NCBI GenBank assembly: GCA_003020965.1 | Contig: PXRL01000026.1 | Location: 124,001-188,000, forward strand | DNA from: Halobacteriales archaeon QS_4_69_225 | GTDB lineage: Archaea > Halobacteriota > Halobacteria > Halobacteriales > Haloarculaceae | Direction: 5' to 3' | DNA: 64,000 bases | Shown here: positions 25,706-34,252 of the stretch, piece after piece | Layout of the letters: each line of letters begins with the position of its first letter | Numbering within the stretch: position 1 is the stretch's first letter | Translations under genes and position numbers: made by a program | The notes under the pieces: generated by a model | The model's database searches: none | What the model was told of the DNA's origin: nothing | The model's input: the letters and a program-made list of their open reading frames with translations, nothing else

Positions 25706-25903
25706 TTACACGTCGTTCATCCGCGTCAGCGTCTCCTCCCCGCAGATCCGGCAGGCGGTCACGCGGTACGGCTCCCGCGAGAACTCCGCGTTCTCGTTCT
25801 TGTGGCTCTCCGTTAGCAGTCGGATACCGACCTCGTGAGGCGTCTCGCCGTCGCACGCCTCGCAGTTCTCGGCCATCGCGCTGTCGTCGGATACGGTTGA
25901 CAT
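25706..25903 (-). CDS. Small double-CxxC zinc-finger protein
   Basis: 65 residues from ATG 25903. Two cysteine pairs, CEACDG near residue 14 and CRICGEE near residue 53, form one zinc site around a basic/polar middle. Many haloarchaea encode such proteins of 60-70 residues; their roles are mostly unknown. A TATA-like CTTATAC (25931-25940) about 30 nt upstream supports this start over the track's 26026. Confidence 0.75.
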   Translation of the reverse strand: MSTVSDDSAMAENCEACDGETPHEVGIRLLTESHKNENAEFSREPYRVTACRICGEETLTRMNDV

Positions 25904-26139
25904 CGTCGTCCGTCGGTAGCGCCGAAATCTGTATAAGTACCGCCTTCGGTTGAGATCGTTCGTACCGTTCAACGCCGGTCGAAACGCCGCGAGCCAACCG
26001 TCGACGAGACGGCGACGAGCGCCCACGAAACGGGAGATACGAGGAAAACGGCGGCGGCAGAACGGCTTGAACGGCCAACAGATTCAAATAGGAGAACGAA
26101 CGCGAACAGCGTTAACCGCCCGTGGACCGACCGGCGCAC

Positions 26140-26670
26140 ATGGACCAACTGGTCGCACCGTGGCGCATCGAGTGGGTCGAACGCGACGACGACCCCGACG
26201 GCTGTCCGTTCTGCGTCCTGCCGGAGCGGTCGGACGCCCGCGAGGCAAACGTCGTCGCCGCCGCCGACCGCGCGTTCGTCCTGTTGAACAACTACCCCTA
26301 CAATCCCGGTCACGCGATGGTCATCCCGCGGGCGCACACCGGCGCGTTCACCGACCTCGACGAAGCGACGCTGTTGGAACACGCCCGGCTCAAACAGCGA
26401 ACGATCGAGGCCCTCGAGGCCGCTCTCGACCCCGACGGCCTCAACGCGGGGCTCAACCTCGGCGACGGCGCCGGCGGCTCCGTCGACGACCACCTCCACA
26501 CCCACGTGGTGCCGCGGTGGACCGGCGACACCAACTTCATGCCGGTCTGCGCGGACACGAAGGTCATCGTCGAAGCCGTCGACGACACCTACGAGCGGCT
26601 GCACGAGGCCTTCGCCGAACAGCCCGACACGACGGTCGCCGACAGCGGCGCGGTCCGGATCGACCTATGA
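26140..26670 (+). CDS. HIT-family (histidine triad) protein
   Basis: 176 residues from ATG 26140. CPFCVLPE near residue 25 is a zinc-binding CxxC seen in this subgroup; LLNNYPYNPGHAMVIPRAH and the triad VDDHLHTHVVPRW give a complete nucleotide-binding site. HIT proteins hydrolyse or transfer nucleotide phosphoramidates and dinucleoside polyphosphates. The track's earlier GTG at 26122 adds six unlikely residues. The transporter gene follows 60 bp downstream, same strand. Confidence 0.88.
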   Translation: MDQLVAPWRIEWVERDDDPDGCPFCVLPERSDAREANVVAAADRAFVLLNNYPYNPGHAMVIPRAHTGAFTDLDEATLLEHARLKQRTIEALEAALDPDGLNAGLNLGDGAGGSVDDHLHTHVVPRWTGDTNFMPVCADTKVIVEAVDDTYERLHEAFAEQPDTTVADSGAVRIDL

Positions 26671-26730
26671 CTGCGCCGGCTCTACGGCCCAATCCTACCG
26701 CTTAACCGGATGGTTCCGTTAGTGGGAGCG

Positions 26731-27672
26731 ATGAGCGACGCCGCGGCCACGTCGGCTGGCCTCGAGACGGACGCCGCCCGGCGGGGGTTCACCCGCGCCA
26801 GCGCCGTCAACGTCGTCGGCAACGCCGCGAAGATCGCCGCCGAGGCCGGCGTCGGTCTCGCGTTCGGCTCCATCGCGCTGCTGGCCGACGCCGCCCACTC
26901 CGTCGGCGACCTCGTCGCCAGCGGCGTCGTCCTCGTCTGGGGCCGCAGCGTCTACGCCGACCCCGACGAGGCCCATCCCCACGGCCACCAGCGCGTCGAG
27001 CCGCTGGCGGCGCTGTTCGTCGGCACCGTCGTCGTACTGTTGGGGCTGTCGCTGCTGTACCGCTCCGCCGAGAGCCTCTTCGGCGTCCCCTCGGTGGAGA
27101 CGAGCCCGCTGCTGGTCGGCGCCCTGCTGTTTTCGATGCTCGACATGTACCTGCTGTACCGGTACACGAGGCGGGTGAACGAGAGCGTCGAGTCGGCGGC
27201 GCTGTCGGCGCTGGCCGTCGATTGTCTCAACGACATCTACACCTCGGCGGCGGCGCTGGTCGGCGTCGCCGGCGCCCTTCTCGGCTACCCGCTCCTGGAC
27301 GCCGGCGCCGGCGCCGTCGTCAGCCTGCTCGTCGTCTACCAGGGCGTCGAGATCGGCCGCGAAAACGTCTCGTATCTCGTCGGCGCCGCCCCCTCGGAGG
27401 CCGAACGCGGGCGCGTCATCGAGGCGCTCTGCGACCACCCCCACGTCGAGGGCGTCCACGACGCCGTCGTCTTCTACGACGGCACCGACCTCGAGGTCGA
27501 GGCCCACGTCGAGGTCGACGGCGAGCTGACGCTCGTGGAGGCCCACGACATCGAGACGGAGCTGGTCGATGCGCTGTTCGCGATGGACGACGTCGGCGAC
27601 GTCCACCTCCATCTCGACCCGGCCGGCATCGGCGAGTGGGAGGACGCCGGTAACCCGTCGAAGGGCCGATGA
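26731..27672 (+). CDS. Cation diffusion facilitator (CDF) transporter
   Basis: 313 residues from ATG 26731. Six spans lie between about residues 25 and 205. The metal site is formed by LLADAAHSVGDLVASG in span 2 and ALAVDCLNDIYTSAAA in span 5. PHGHQRVEPLAALFVG is the family's third marker. A cytoplasmic ferredoxin-like domain follows (CDHPHVEGVHDAVVFYDG onward). It exports a divalent metal (Zn, Mn, Fe or similar) in exchange for protons; the metal is not determinable here. It ends 88 bp before the TnpB-less element. Confidence 0.88.
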   Translation: MSDAAATSAGLETDAARRGFTRASAVNVVGNAAKIAAEAGVGLAFGSIALLADAAHSVGDLVASGVVLVWGRSVYADPDEAHPHGHQRVEPLAALFVGTVVVLLGLSLLYRSAESLFGVPSVETSPLLVGALLFSMLDMYLLYRYTRRVNESVESAALSALAVDCLNDIYTSAAALVGVAGALLGYPLLDAGAGAVVSLLVVYQGVEIGRENVSYLVGAAPSEAERGRVIEALCDHPHVEGVHDAVVFYDGTDLEVEAHVEVDGELTLVEAHDIETELVDALFAMDDVGDVHLHLDPAGIGEWEDAGNPSKGR

Positions 27673-27759
27673 CGCCGGTCGGTCCCCGCGAGTTCGAGAA
27701 CGGGAAAGCTATCGCTGTCGTGGAGCTGTTCGGTCGGCCTCGACCGCGTCGTCGGTCAC

Positions 27760-28058
27760 AGCGGTAACAGTACGGGAGCCCACCCCTTCAGGGATGGGAG
27801 GAAGCGCATAAGCTTGATGTGATTCCGGGACCGAGCAAGCGGGTACGTCCCACAGGCCCAGAAGTGGTCGGTGGGACGGGCTGTCCGTCAGCCAGCCCCG
27901 GAGTCAGGGGACAGCAAACGAGTCCCTCCGACTCCCAACCTGAAAGCCACCTGAGAAAGCCCCGGATTAGAACGTCCGAGGTGTGGGGCTTTCTAGCCGG
28001 GAGCGCGACACTCGGGAGTCCCACTGGCAAGCCCACGAGTTTATTCGTGGGTAGCTGA
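27760..28058 (+). mobile_element. TnpB-less IS200/IS605-type derivative (299 bp)
   Basis: Both ends match the complete TnpB element at 44376-45810. The left end AGCGGTAACAG follows target TCAC and leads to a CCCAcCCC-TTCA-GGGaTGGG hairpin and GGAGGAAGCGC; the right end has CCCACGA/TCGTGGG and finishes GTAGCTGA. Just before the right end CGGGAGTCC and CAAGCC are also shared. The last residues of the short plus-strand ORF, KPTSLFVGS, copy the TnpB tail KPTASAVGS. The body of tnpB is gone. Such remnants can still carry the guide (omega) RNA region. The right end overlaps the stop of the next gene. Confidence 0.8.
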
Positions 28059-28385
28059 CAGTCGCTCACCGTCCTCCCGAATCTTCCGTACGAACGGGTC
28101 CGACCCCGACTCGAACGTCTCGCTGTTTCGAGCGTGGACCGACAGCGTCAGACCGTACCCGAGACCGATCCGGTAGGCGAGGTCCCGAAAGTCCGCTATC
28201 GGGGTCGATTCCCGCTCGTCGACGACGACGAACAGGTCCACGTCCGAGTCCCGTCCACGAGTTTCACCGCGAGCGGTGCTCCCGAAGAGAAGCACCGTCT
28301 CGACGGTATCGGGATGCGCCGAGCGGACGGCGTCGGCGAAGGCTACGGCGGCATTCCGATGGTCGGTAGCTGCCGTATCGCTCAT
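28041..28385 (-). CDS. Minimal nucleotidyltransferase (MNT domain), C-terminus altered by the mobile element
   Basis: 114 residues from ATG 28385. LLFGSTARGETRGRDSDVDLFVVVDE carries the GS-x-ARG and DxD nucleotidyltransferase motif. Family members often act as antitoxins that AMPylate or otherwise modify a HEPN toxin, but no HEPN gene is adjacent. The final residues SATHE and the TAA stop lie inside the right end of the element at 27760-28058, so the original C-terminus has been replaced. A TATA-like ACTTATG lies ~28 nt upstream, suggesting a leaderless message. Confidence 0.75.
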   Translation of the reverse strand: MSDTAATDHRNAAVAFADAVRSAHPDTVETVLLFGSTARGETRGRDSDVDLFVVVDERESTPIADFRDLAYRIGLGYGLTLSVHARNSETFESGSDPFVRKIREDGERLSATHE

Positions 28386-28423
28386 GTACCGAGTTTCGGG
28401 TAGCAGCGACATAAGTAGGACGA

Positions 28424-29668
28424 CTACACCGGCTCGCCGAAGCAGTAGACCGTCTCGTTGGCCGTCACCTCGACCTCGAGGAAGTCGCCGACCTCGACGC
28501 CCTTGGCGTCGGCGTCGGTGACGATGACCTGCCGGTAGGCGGAATCGCGGCACTTCACCGAGTCGCCGGTGCCCTCCTCGACGACCAGCACCTCGCGGAC
28601 GTCGCCGACCATCCGCTCGTGGGCCTCCCGACAGACCTCCATCTTCAGGTCCGTCATCGCCGAGGACCGTTCTTTCTTGATCGTCCCGCCGAGGCCCTTC
28701 ATCTCGGCGGCGTCGGTGCCAGGCCGCTTGGAGAACCGCGTGATGTTGATCTTCTCGGGACGGACCTCCGCCAGCAGCTCCATCGACCTGCGGTGGTCGG
28801 CCTCCGTCTCGGTCGGGAAGCCGACGACGAAATCCGTCGACAGCGTCCAGTGTTCGAGGCGGTCGTCGAAGGCTGCGACGACCTCGCGGAACTTCCCGAC
28901 GCGGTGCTGGCGGCGCATCTCCTCGAGCACCTCGTCGCTGCCGGACTGCACCGGCGCGTGGATGAAGTTGTACAGCTTCTCGTTTTCCGCGAAGACGTCG
29001 GCCAGCTCCTCGTGGATGCCGTGGACGCCGCCGGGGTTGGCCATGCCCAGCCGGACCCGGAAGTCGCCGTCGATGTCGCAGATCCGGTCCAGCAGCTCCG
29101 GCAGCTTCCGCTCGCCGGTGTCCCAGCCGTAGACGCCGGTGTCCTGGCCGGTGACCCGCAGCTCCTTCGCGCCGGCGTGGACCAGCGCCTCCGCCTTCCG
29201 GACGTTCTCCTCGACCGGCGGCGAGTCCACCCGGCCCGTTGCGAACTTCGTGATGCAGTACGAGCAGTTGGACATGCAGCCGCGGGCGATGGGGAGGATG
29301 CCGACGACGCCGTCCAGCACCGGCTCGGCGTCCGGCGTCGTCGTCGGACACTCGCCGTTGGTGACGGCCTCGGGGACGTCCTCCCAGTGCAGCACCTGGA
29401 CGTCGAGGCCGTCGAACTGCTCGCCCTGGGCCAGCGCCATGCAGCCGGTGACGATGAGGTCGGCCGTCTCCGACTCCAGCTCCTCGGCCCGCCGCAGCAT
29501 GTTCCGCTCGGTCTTCTCGACGACGGTGCAGGTGTTGAGGATGGCCACGTCGGCTTTCCCGGGGCCGTCGACCCGGTGGTGTCCCGCGTCGCGGAGCTTT
29601 CGCTCGATCTGCCGGCTCTCACCCCGGTTGGACGTACAGCCGTACGTCTCGATGTGGTACGTGGCCAT
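28424..29668 (-). CDS. tRNA t6A37 methylthiotransferase (radical SAM, CDKAL1/MtaB type)
   Basis: 414 residues. The N-terminal UPF0004 domain binds one [4Fe-4S] cluster through cysteines in ETYGCTSN, NTCTV and TGCMA. The radical SAM motif GCMSNCSYCITKFATG follows at about residue 140, and a TRAM domain closes the protein (about 355-412). It converts N6-threonylcarbamoyladenosine to its 2-methylthio form next to the anticodon. The archaeal e-MtaB subgroup assignment is from overall layout. It is transcribed divergently from the PQQ-propeller gene. Confidence 0.92.
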   Translation of the reverse strand: MATYHIETYGCTSNRGESRQIERKLRDAGHHRVDGPGKADVAILNTCTVVEKTERNMLRRAEELESETADLIVTGCMALAQGEQFDGLDVQVLHWEDVPEAVTNGECPTTTPDAEPVLDGVVGILPIARGCMSNCSYCITKFATGRVDSPPVEENVRKAEALVHAGAKELRVTGQDTGVYGWDTGERKLPELLDRICDIDGDFRVRLGMANPGGVHGIHEELADVFAENEKLYNFIHAPVQSGSDEVLEEMRRQHRVGKFREVVAAFDDRLEHWTLSTDFVVGFPTETEADHRRSMELLAEVRPEKINITRFSKRPGTDAAEMKGLGGTIKKERSSAMTDLKMEVCREAHERMVGDVREVLVVEEGTGDSVKCRDSAYRQVIVTDADAKGVEVGDFLEVEVTANETVYCFGEPV

Positions 29669-29764
29669 CGCGTGGCGAAGGTAGCGGACGGGAAGGCAAA
29701 AGGCCGACGTTTCGGTCGACGGCCCCCGAAAGGCACTTGCTGCCGCCGACGGAAGCCTGCGAGG

Positions 29765-30928
29765 ATGCCCTCCAGACGACGCGTCATCTGCGGCGCCGGG
29801 AGTCTCGCTGCGGCCGGACTCGCCGGCTGCACGACCGGCGACCCGGCCGACCGCGCCGCTTCGGGGGACGACCCCGACACCGAGTGGCCGCAGCCCGGCG
29901 GCACCGAACGGTACGACTGCTACCGAAGCGAGGCTGTCGCTCCCCGCGAGTCACCGAGCGAGCGCTGGACGGCGGAGACGTCGATGCCGATGGCTCGTCC
30001 CATCGTTGCCGACGGGCGGGTCCTCCTGTTCACCTCCAACAGGCTGGAAGCGTACGATCTCGACTCCGGCGAGGCAGCCTGGCGCGTCGGCGGCGACGAC
30101 GACGAGTGGGACGTCCGGACCTCGCCCATCGTCGTCGACGGGACCGCCTACGTCGGCGTCGCCCTCCCCGACGGTGTCCTCGCCGTAGACCTCGCCGACG
30201 GCGAGCGGATCTGGCACGTCGAACTGCCGGACTCGCCGACGACCGCGTCCGTCGTCGACCGCCGGCGGGAGCGCCTCGTGATCGGCACCGAGGCCGGCCT
30301 CGCCGGGGTGACCGTCGACGGCGACCCGAACTGGACCCGTGAGACGTTCAGCCCCGTATCTGCGCTGTCGTCGTGGGGCGACGAGGTCTACGCCGGCACC
30401 GAGGGCGGCGAACTGTACGCCTTCTACGACCCGGACGACCTCGAGGGAATGTGGCGTCGGCAACTGGACGGGTCGGTCGTCCAGGTCGCGCTCCTGAACG
30501 GTGACGGCGTCGTCGTCTCGACGTTCGGCGGCGCGGTCGACCGTCGAGACGATTCCGCGACCGGCGCCGCCCGGTGGTCCCACGACGCCCTCGGCTCCCG
30601 GGGCTTCGTCGCCGCAGGGAACACGTACGCCGTCGGCCGCGGACTGACGTCCATCCACACCCGGACGGGCGAACGACACTGGACGCTCGACCTGGACCTG
30701 AAGGCACCCCCAGCCGGTGCGGGTGATACGATCTACACCGGCGGAGATGGCTTCGTCGCCGCCTACGCGATGGGAGGTGGCATCGGCCTCGGCGACGACC
30801 GGGCCCGGGTCGAGCGGTGGCGCTACGAGGTCGACGGCGGCGTCTTCGAGGGCGTGTCGGTGGCCGACGGCGCGGTGTTCGCGACCGCGTCGAACGGGGA
30901 CGGCGCGACGCTGTACGCCCTCGAGTAG
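29765..30928 (+). CDS. PQQ-type beta-propeller lipoprotein
   Basis: 387 residues from ATG 29765. The N-terminus MPSRRRVICGAGSLAAAGLAGC has twin arginines and a lipobox (LAGC), so it is likely exported by Tat and lipid-anchored. Repeated blades follow with AYDLDSGEAAWRV, AVDLADGERIWHV and IHTRTGERHWTLD, the tryptophan-docking repeats of PQQ propellers. Without enzyme residues it probably acts as a binding or assembly protein at the cell surface. A paralogue lies at 37289. The track's longer ORF runs through the antisense of the methylthiotransferase. Confidence 0.8.
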   Translation: MPSRRRVICGAGSLAAAGLAGCTTGDPADRAASGDDPDTEWPQPGGTERYDCYRSEAVAPRESPSERWTAETSMPMARPIVADGRVLLFTSNRLEAYDLDSGEAAWRVGGDDDEWDVRTSPIVVDGTAYVGVALPDGVLAVDLADGERIWHVELPDSPTTASVVDRRRERLVIGTEAGLAGVTVDGDPNWTRETFSPVSALSSWGDEVYAGTEGGELYAFYDPDDLEGMWRRQLDGSVVQVALLNGDGVVVSTFGGAVDRRDDSATGAARWSHDALGSRGFVAAGNTYAVGRGLTSIHTRTGERHWTLDLDLKAPPAGAGDTIYTGGDGFVAAYAMGGGIGLGDDRARVERWRYEVDGGVFEGVSVADGAVFATASNGDGATLYALE

Positions 30929-31573
30929 TCAGAACGCCCCGGCGTCGTACCCCTCGACGATGGCGACGCCCGAGGAGGCGCCGATGCGCTCGGCGCCGGC
31001 CTCGAGCATCGCCACCGCGGCCTCGAAGTCGCCGACGCCGCCGCTGGCCTTCACCGGCAGGTACTCGCTCATGACCTCGACGTCCGCGATGGTCGCGCCG
31101 CCCTCCGAGAAGCCGGTCGCGGTCTTGACGTAGTCGGCGTCGGCGTCGGCGGCCAGTTCGCAGGCCGTCCGCAGTTCGTCGTCCGCTAGCAGCGGCGCCT
31201 CGACGATGACCTTCACCGGGACGGGCACCGCGGCGACGACACACTCCAGTTCCTCGCGGACGGCCTCGTGGTCGCCGGCGTGCAGCCGGCCGACGTTGAC
31301 GACGACGTCGATCTCGTCGGCGCCGTCCCCCCAGGCCCGCTCGGCCTCGGCCTCCTTGATCGCCGGCGCCGCCTGGCCGTGCGGGAAGCCACAGACGGCC
31401 ACGACCGTGACCGCGGGCGCCGTCTCGACGGCCAGGGAGACGTGACACGGCGGCACGCAGGCGTTCATCCCGTGGTCGGCGGCGGTCTCGACGACCGTCC
31501 GGACGTCGTCGGGCGTCGTCTCCGGCCCCAAGACGGTGTGGTCGACGCGCCCCGCGAACTCGGCACGGTCCAT
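30929..31573 (-). CDS. deoC: Deoxyribose-phosphate aldolase
   Basis: 214 residues, usual archaeal length. It splits 2-deoxyribose-5-phosphate to acetaldehyde and glyceraldehyde-3-phosphate in deoxynucleoside breakdown. The Schiff-base lysine is in DYVKTATGF; the second lysine is in PVKASGGV, and [12 protein letters not shown] plus [10 protein letters not shown] complete the barrel. It converges with the PQQ lipoprotein with no gap between stops and starts 83 bp from arcS (divergent). It may serve the nucleoside phosphorylase pathway at 19891, but the genes are not linked. Confidence 0.93.
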   Translation of the reverse strand: MDRAEFAGRVDHTVLGPETTPDDVRTVVETAADHGMNACVPPCHVSLAVETAPAVTVVAVCGFPHGQAAPAIKEAEAERAWGDGADEIDVVVNVGRLHAGDHEAVREELECVVAAVPVPVKVIVEAPLLADDELRTACELAADADADYVKTATGFSEGGATIADVEVMSEYLPVKASGGVGDFEAAVAMLEAGAERIGASSGVAIVEGYDAGAF

Positions 31574-31656
31574 GTGCCGTTCTCGCGGCGACGGGGCATA
31601 AAGCCGCCGCGGCGCGGAACCGACGGACAGTTACCCGCCGGCCCGAACGTGGTGTC

Positions 31657-33411
31657 ATGACCGACTACTTCGAGGTCGGCACCCGCGACGCGGCGGCGCG
31701 GCGCGGCGAACTGCGGCTCGCCGACCCGGTCGCGACGCCGGCGGTCGTCGACGACATCGTCGAGGACGCCGGCAGCCGCTGGCACGAGGAGCGGTCGGCG
31801 CCCGAGGGCGACGAGGCGACGCTGACGGTGCTGCCGCACCGGGCGCTGCCGCCGGGGACCGAGCGGCCCGTCGCCGACGCCTTCGCCCCCGACCCGCTGG
31901 ACGTCGACGCCCCCAGCGCGGTCGTCGTCTCGCCGGCGACCGCCGCCGATCACGGCGCCGACGCCTACGTTCTGGCCGGCGCGACCGGTTACGTCGGCCA
32001 CGCGGAGGCGTTCGTCGACGCCGTCGTCACCGTTCGCGAAGCGGTGCCGGACGACACGGCGCTGTACCTGCCCGGCGTCGCCACGCCGGCCAACGCGGCG
32101 ACGCTGGCTTACGCCGGCGTCGACCTGCTCGACGAGACCCGTGCCCGGGCCCGCGGTCTCGAGGGGTTCTACCTCACGACCGACGGCGAGGCGTTTCTCG
32201 AGGACCTCGAGGAGTTGCCCTGCGCCTGCGCGGCCTGTCGCGGGCCGGTCGCGTCGTTCACGCGGGAGGACTGCGCCGACCACAACGCCAACGTCCTGCG
32301 TGCGGAGCTGGCGCGGGTTCGCGGCCGGATCGCCGACGGCCGGCTGCGGGACTACGTCGAGGGTCAGGCCCGCTTCGAGGCGTGGCTGACGGCGACGCTC
32401 CGGCGGCTCGACCAGCGGTACGGCTACGTCGAGACGCGGACGCCGGTGTTCCGCCGGGCGGAGCTGCTGGCGTCGACCGACGACGCCCTCCGGCGGGTCG
32501 AAATCCAGCGGTTCGCCGACCGGGTGACGTCGCGCTACCGCCGCCGGCTGGAGGCGCCGCTGGTGCTGCTGCCGTGTTCGGCCCGGAAGCCCTACAGCGA
32601 CTCTCAGAGCCACGAGCAGTTCGCCCGGGCGATCGGCTACCGCGGTCACGTCGTCTCGATGACCTCGCCGATCGGTGTCGTCCCGAACGAGCTGGAGACG
32701 ACCTACCCCGCCCAGCACTACGACAGCGTCGTCACCGGGCGGTGGACCGAAACCGAAATCGAGTTCGTCGCGAACGTCCTCCGGCGGTACCTCGAGCGGG
32801 CCGGCTACGACCGCCACGTTGCCCACGTCCCGGAGGACGGCTACCGCGAGGTCTGCGAGCGCGCCGCGACGGCGACGGACGTCGACTTCGAGTACACCGT
32901 CGTCGACCACCCGACGACCGACGAGTCGCTGGCGGCCCTCGACGCCGCCCTCGAGGGCCACGACAGCTACTACAAAAGCGAGCGGGAGGCCGCGACGGTG
33001 CGGGCCATCGCCGACTTCCAGTTCGGGCCGGGCGCCGGCGACGACGTGTTCGGTCCCGACGCCCGGACGGAGGGCCGGTACCCGAAGCTCCGCGTCCTGG
33101 ACGGCGACGGGACGCAGCTGGCGGCGATGGTCCCCGAGTACGGCACGCTGTCGCTGACGCCGGCCGGCGCCCGCGCCTGGGCCGACAGCGACGCCCCGAC
33201 CAAGCGGGTCGGGATCGGCGACTTCGTCCCGAGCGGCAGCGTGCTGGCGCCGGGCGTCGTCGACGCCGACGACGCCATCCGGCCCGGCGACGAGGTGGTC
33301 GTCGAGGGGCCCGACGCCCTCGCGGTCGGACGGGCCGCCTGCCACGGCGCGGCGATGGTCGAAAGCTCTCGCGGCGTCGCCGTCGACGTCAGACACTGCG
33401 AGGAGCGGTAG
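31657..33411 (+). CDS. arcS: Archaeosine synthase ArcS
   Basis: 584 residues. ArcS attaches lysine to preQ0 at position 15 of tRNA, after which RaSEA (41251 here) converts it to archaeosine. The N-terminal part keeps a degenerate TGT-like fold with the zinc cysteines CACAACRG; the ArcS-specific core VLLPCSARKPYSDSQSH is at about residue 307; a PUA domain closes the protein (about 505-580, starting RVGIGDFVPSGS). Together with TgtA at 50758 the whole archaeosine route downstream of preQ0 is in this window. Monocistronic. Confidence 0.94.
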   Translation: MTDYFEVGTRDAAARRGELRLADPVATPAVVDDIVEDAGSRWHEERSAPEGDEATLTVLPHRALPPGTERPVADAFAPDPLDVDAPSAVVVSPATAADHGADAYVLAGATGYVGHAEAFVDAVVTVREAVPDDTALYLPGVATPANAATLAYAGVDLLDETRARARGLEGFYLTTDGEAFLEDLEELPCACAACRGPVASFTREDCADHNANVLRAELARVRGRIADGRLRDYVEGQARFEAWLTATLRRLDQRYGYVETRTPVFRRAELLASTDDALRRVEIQRFADRVTSRYRRRLEAPLVLLPCSARKPYSDSQSHEQFARAIGYRGHVVSMTSPIGVVPNELETTYPAQHYDSVVTGRWTETEIEFVANVLRRYLERAGYDRHVAHVPEDGYREVCERAATATDVDFEYTVVDHPTTDESLAALDAALEGHDSYYKSEREAATVRAIADFQFGPGAGDDVFGPDARTEGRYPKLRVLDGDGTQLAAMVPEYGTLSLTPAGARAWADSDAPTKRVGIGDFVPSGSVLAPGVVDADDAIRPGDEVVVEGPDALAVGRAACHGAAMVESSRGVAVDVRHCEER

Positions 33412-33488
33412 ACCCTGGAGCCATCGTGCGGAGTAGCGGTGACGGATTGCCGGAAAAGTATAACCGACGAGAGCGCTTACGCTATTCC

Positions 33489-33764
33489 ATGAGCATCAGC
33501 CGTGACGAGGAGGTACTCGGCGGCGAGCCCCGAATCGACGGAACACGAACCGGTGTTCGCCACGTCGCCGCACGGGTGGTCGACGGCCGGCGGTCCCCGG
33601 CACACGTCGCAGACCAGTTCGACGTGCCGCTTGCAGATGTGTACGAGGCACTTGCGTACTACTACGAGCATCTCGACGAGGTGCGCGAACTCGAAGCCGA
33701 AAACGAAACGGCGTTCGAGCGCGTCCGGGAGTCGTCGCTGCGACCCAAAAAGACCATACAGTGA
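33489..33764 (+). CDS. DUF433 antitoxin-like protein
   Basis: 91 residues: an N-terminal beta strand/turn (EVLGGEPRIDGTRTGVRHV), then a helix-turn-helix (SPAHVADQFDVPLADVYEALAYYYEH), the DUF433 layout. DUF433 proteins are usually antitoxins of DUF5615 (PIN-like) toxins. The TGA here overlaps a GTG that opens only a toxin fragment, so this looks like an orphan antitoxin. AAAAGTATAAC about 30 nt upstream is the likely promoter. Confidence 0.8.
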   Translation: MSISRDEEVLGGEPRIDGTRTGVRHVAARVVDGRRSPAHVADQFDVPLADVYEALAYYYEHLDEVRELEAENETAFERVRESSLRPKKTIQ

Positions 33765-33865
33765 CCGGCGGGCGGATTCTGCTCGACGGACACGTCGGGC
33801 GAGTCTTCGAACGATACCGCGCAGGCCCCGGCCAGCTTTTTACCCGCTCGGTGCTACTATCGGAT
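33761..33865 (+). pseudogene. Truncated DUF5615 PIN-like toxin remnant
   Basis: Starting at GTG 33761 (overlapping the antitoxin TGA as GTGA), the first residues TGGRILLDGHVGRVFERY resemble the start of DUF5615 toxins with the first active-site Asp followed by a helix. After about 20 residues the homology-like sequence stops and the frame runs on into the next gene's promoter and coding region without a stop. The remaining three-quarters of the toxin, including other acidic residues, are absent. Confidence 0.5.
33837..33842 (+). promoter_or_regulatory. TATA box for the SAMP operon
   Basis: TTTTTA centred about 26 nt before ATG 33866 gives a leaderless start for the 33866 gene. It also marks the point where the truncated toxin sequence ends. 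Confidence 0.6.
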
Positions 33866-34252
33866 ATGGACGAGATTTCGCTCGGCGTTCCCGAGCCGCT
33901 CCTGGAGTCGCTGCCCGAGGAGGGGTCGGCGGCCGCCCGGGACATGCAGCGCGCGGTCGAGGGGTTCAACGAGCGCGTCAACCACCACGTCGAGACGGCC
34001 GACGACGACGCCGAGGCCGCGAAGGGCGTCCTCGACGTCATCGAACACCTCGAGGCGCGCAGCGAGCGCTTCGACGAGTTCGTCCCCGAGCTTCGGGCGT
34101 GGGGGCAGTCGCCCATCTACGCCATCGCCTGGCGGAACCTCTACGCCGACCTCGTCGCCCAGCTGTACGACTACGAGTGGCTCGCGACGCAGCTGGACCG
34201 CGAGCGCAACTTCCGGCTCGTCGACGACGGCATCCGGCTGTCTGACCTATGA
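33866..34252 (+). CDS. Conserved haloarchaeal helical protein, unknown function
   Basis: 128 residues, almost entirely helical, acidic, with no membrane span. A central segment (about 35-70, ERVNHHVETADDDAEAAKGVLDVIEHLE) could form a coiled coil, and WGQSPIYAIAWRNLYADLVAQLYDYEW stands out as aromatic-rich. It begins a tightly overlapping operon with the SAMP gene and two more unknown genes, which suggests a link to protein tagging or sulfur chemistry, but nothing in the protein itself shows that. The start is set by a TATA box 26 nt upstream. Confidence 0.65.
   Translation: MDEISLGVPEPLLESLPEEGSAAARDMQRAVEGFNERVNHHVETADDDAEAAKGVLDVIEHLEARSERFDEFVPELRAWGQSPIYAIAWRNLYADLVAQLYDYEWLATQLDRERNFRLVDDGIRLSDL

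Noticed and set aside
28619-29764. Long N-terminal extension of the PQQ lipoprotein ORF
   Set aside because: It is antisense to the methylthiotransferase; the twin-arginine lipoprotein signal begins at 29765.
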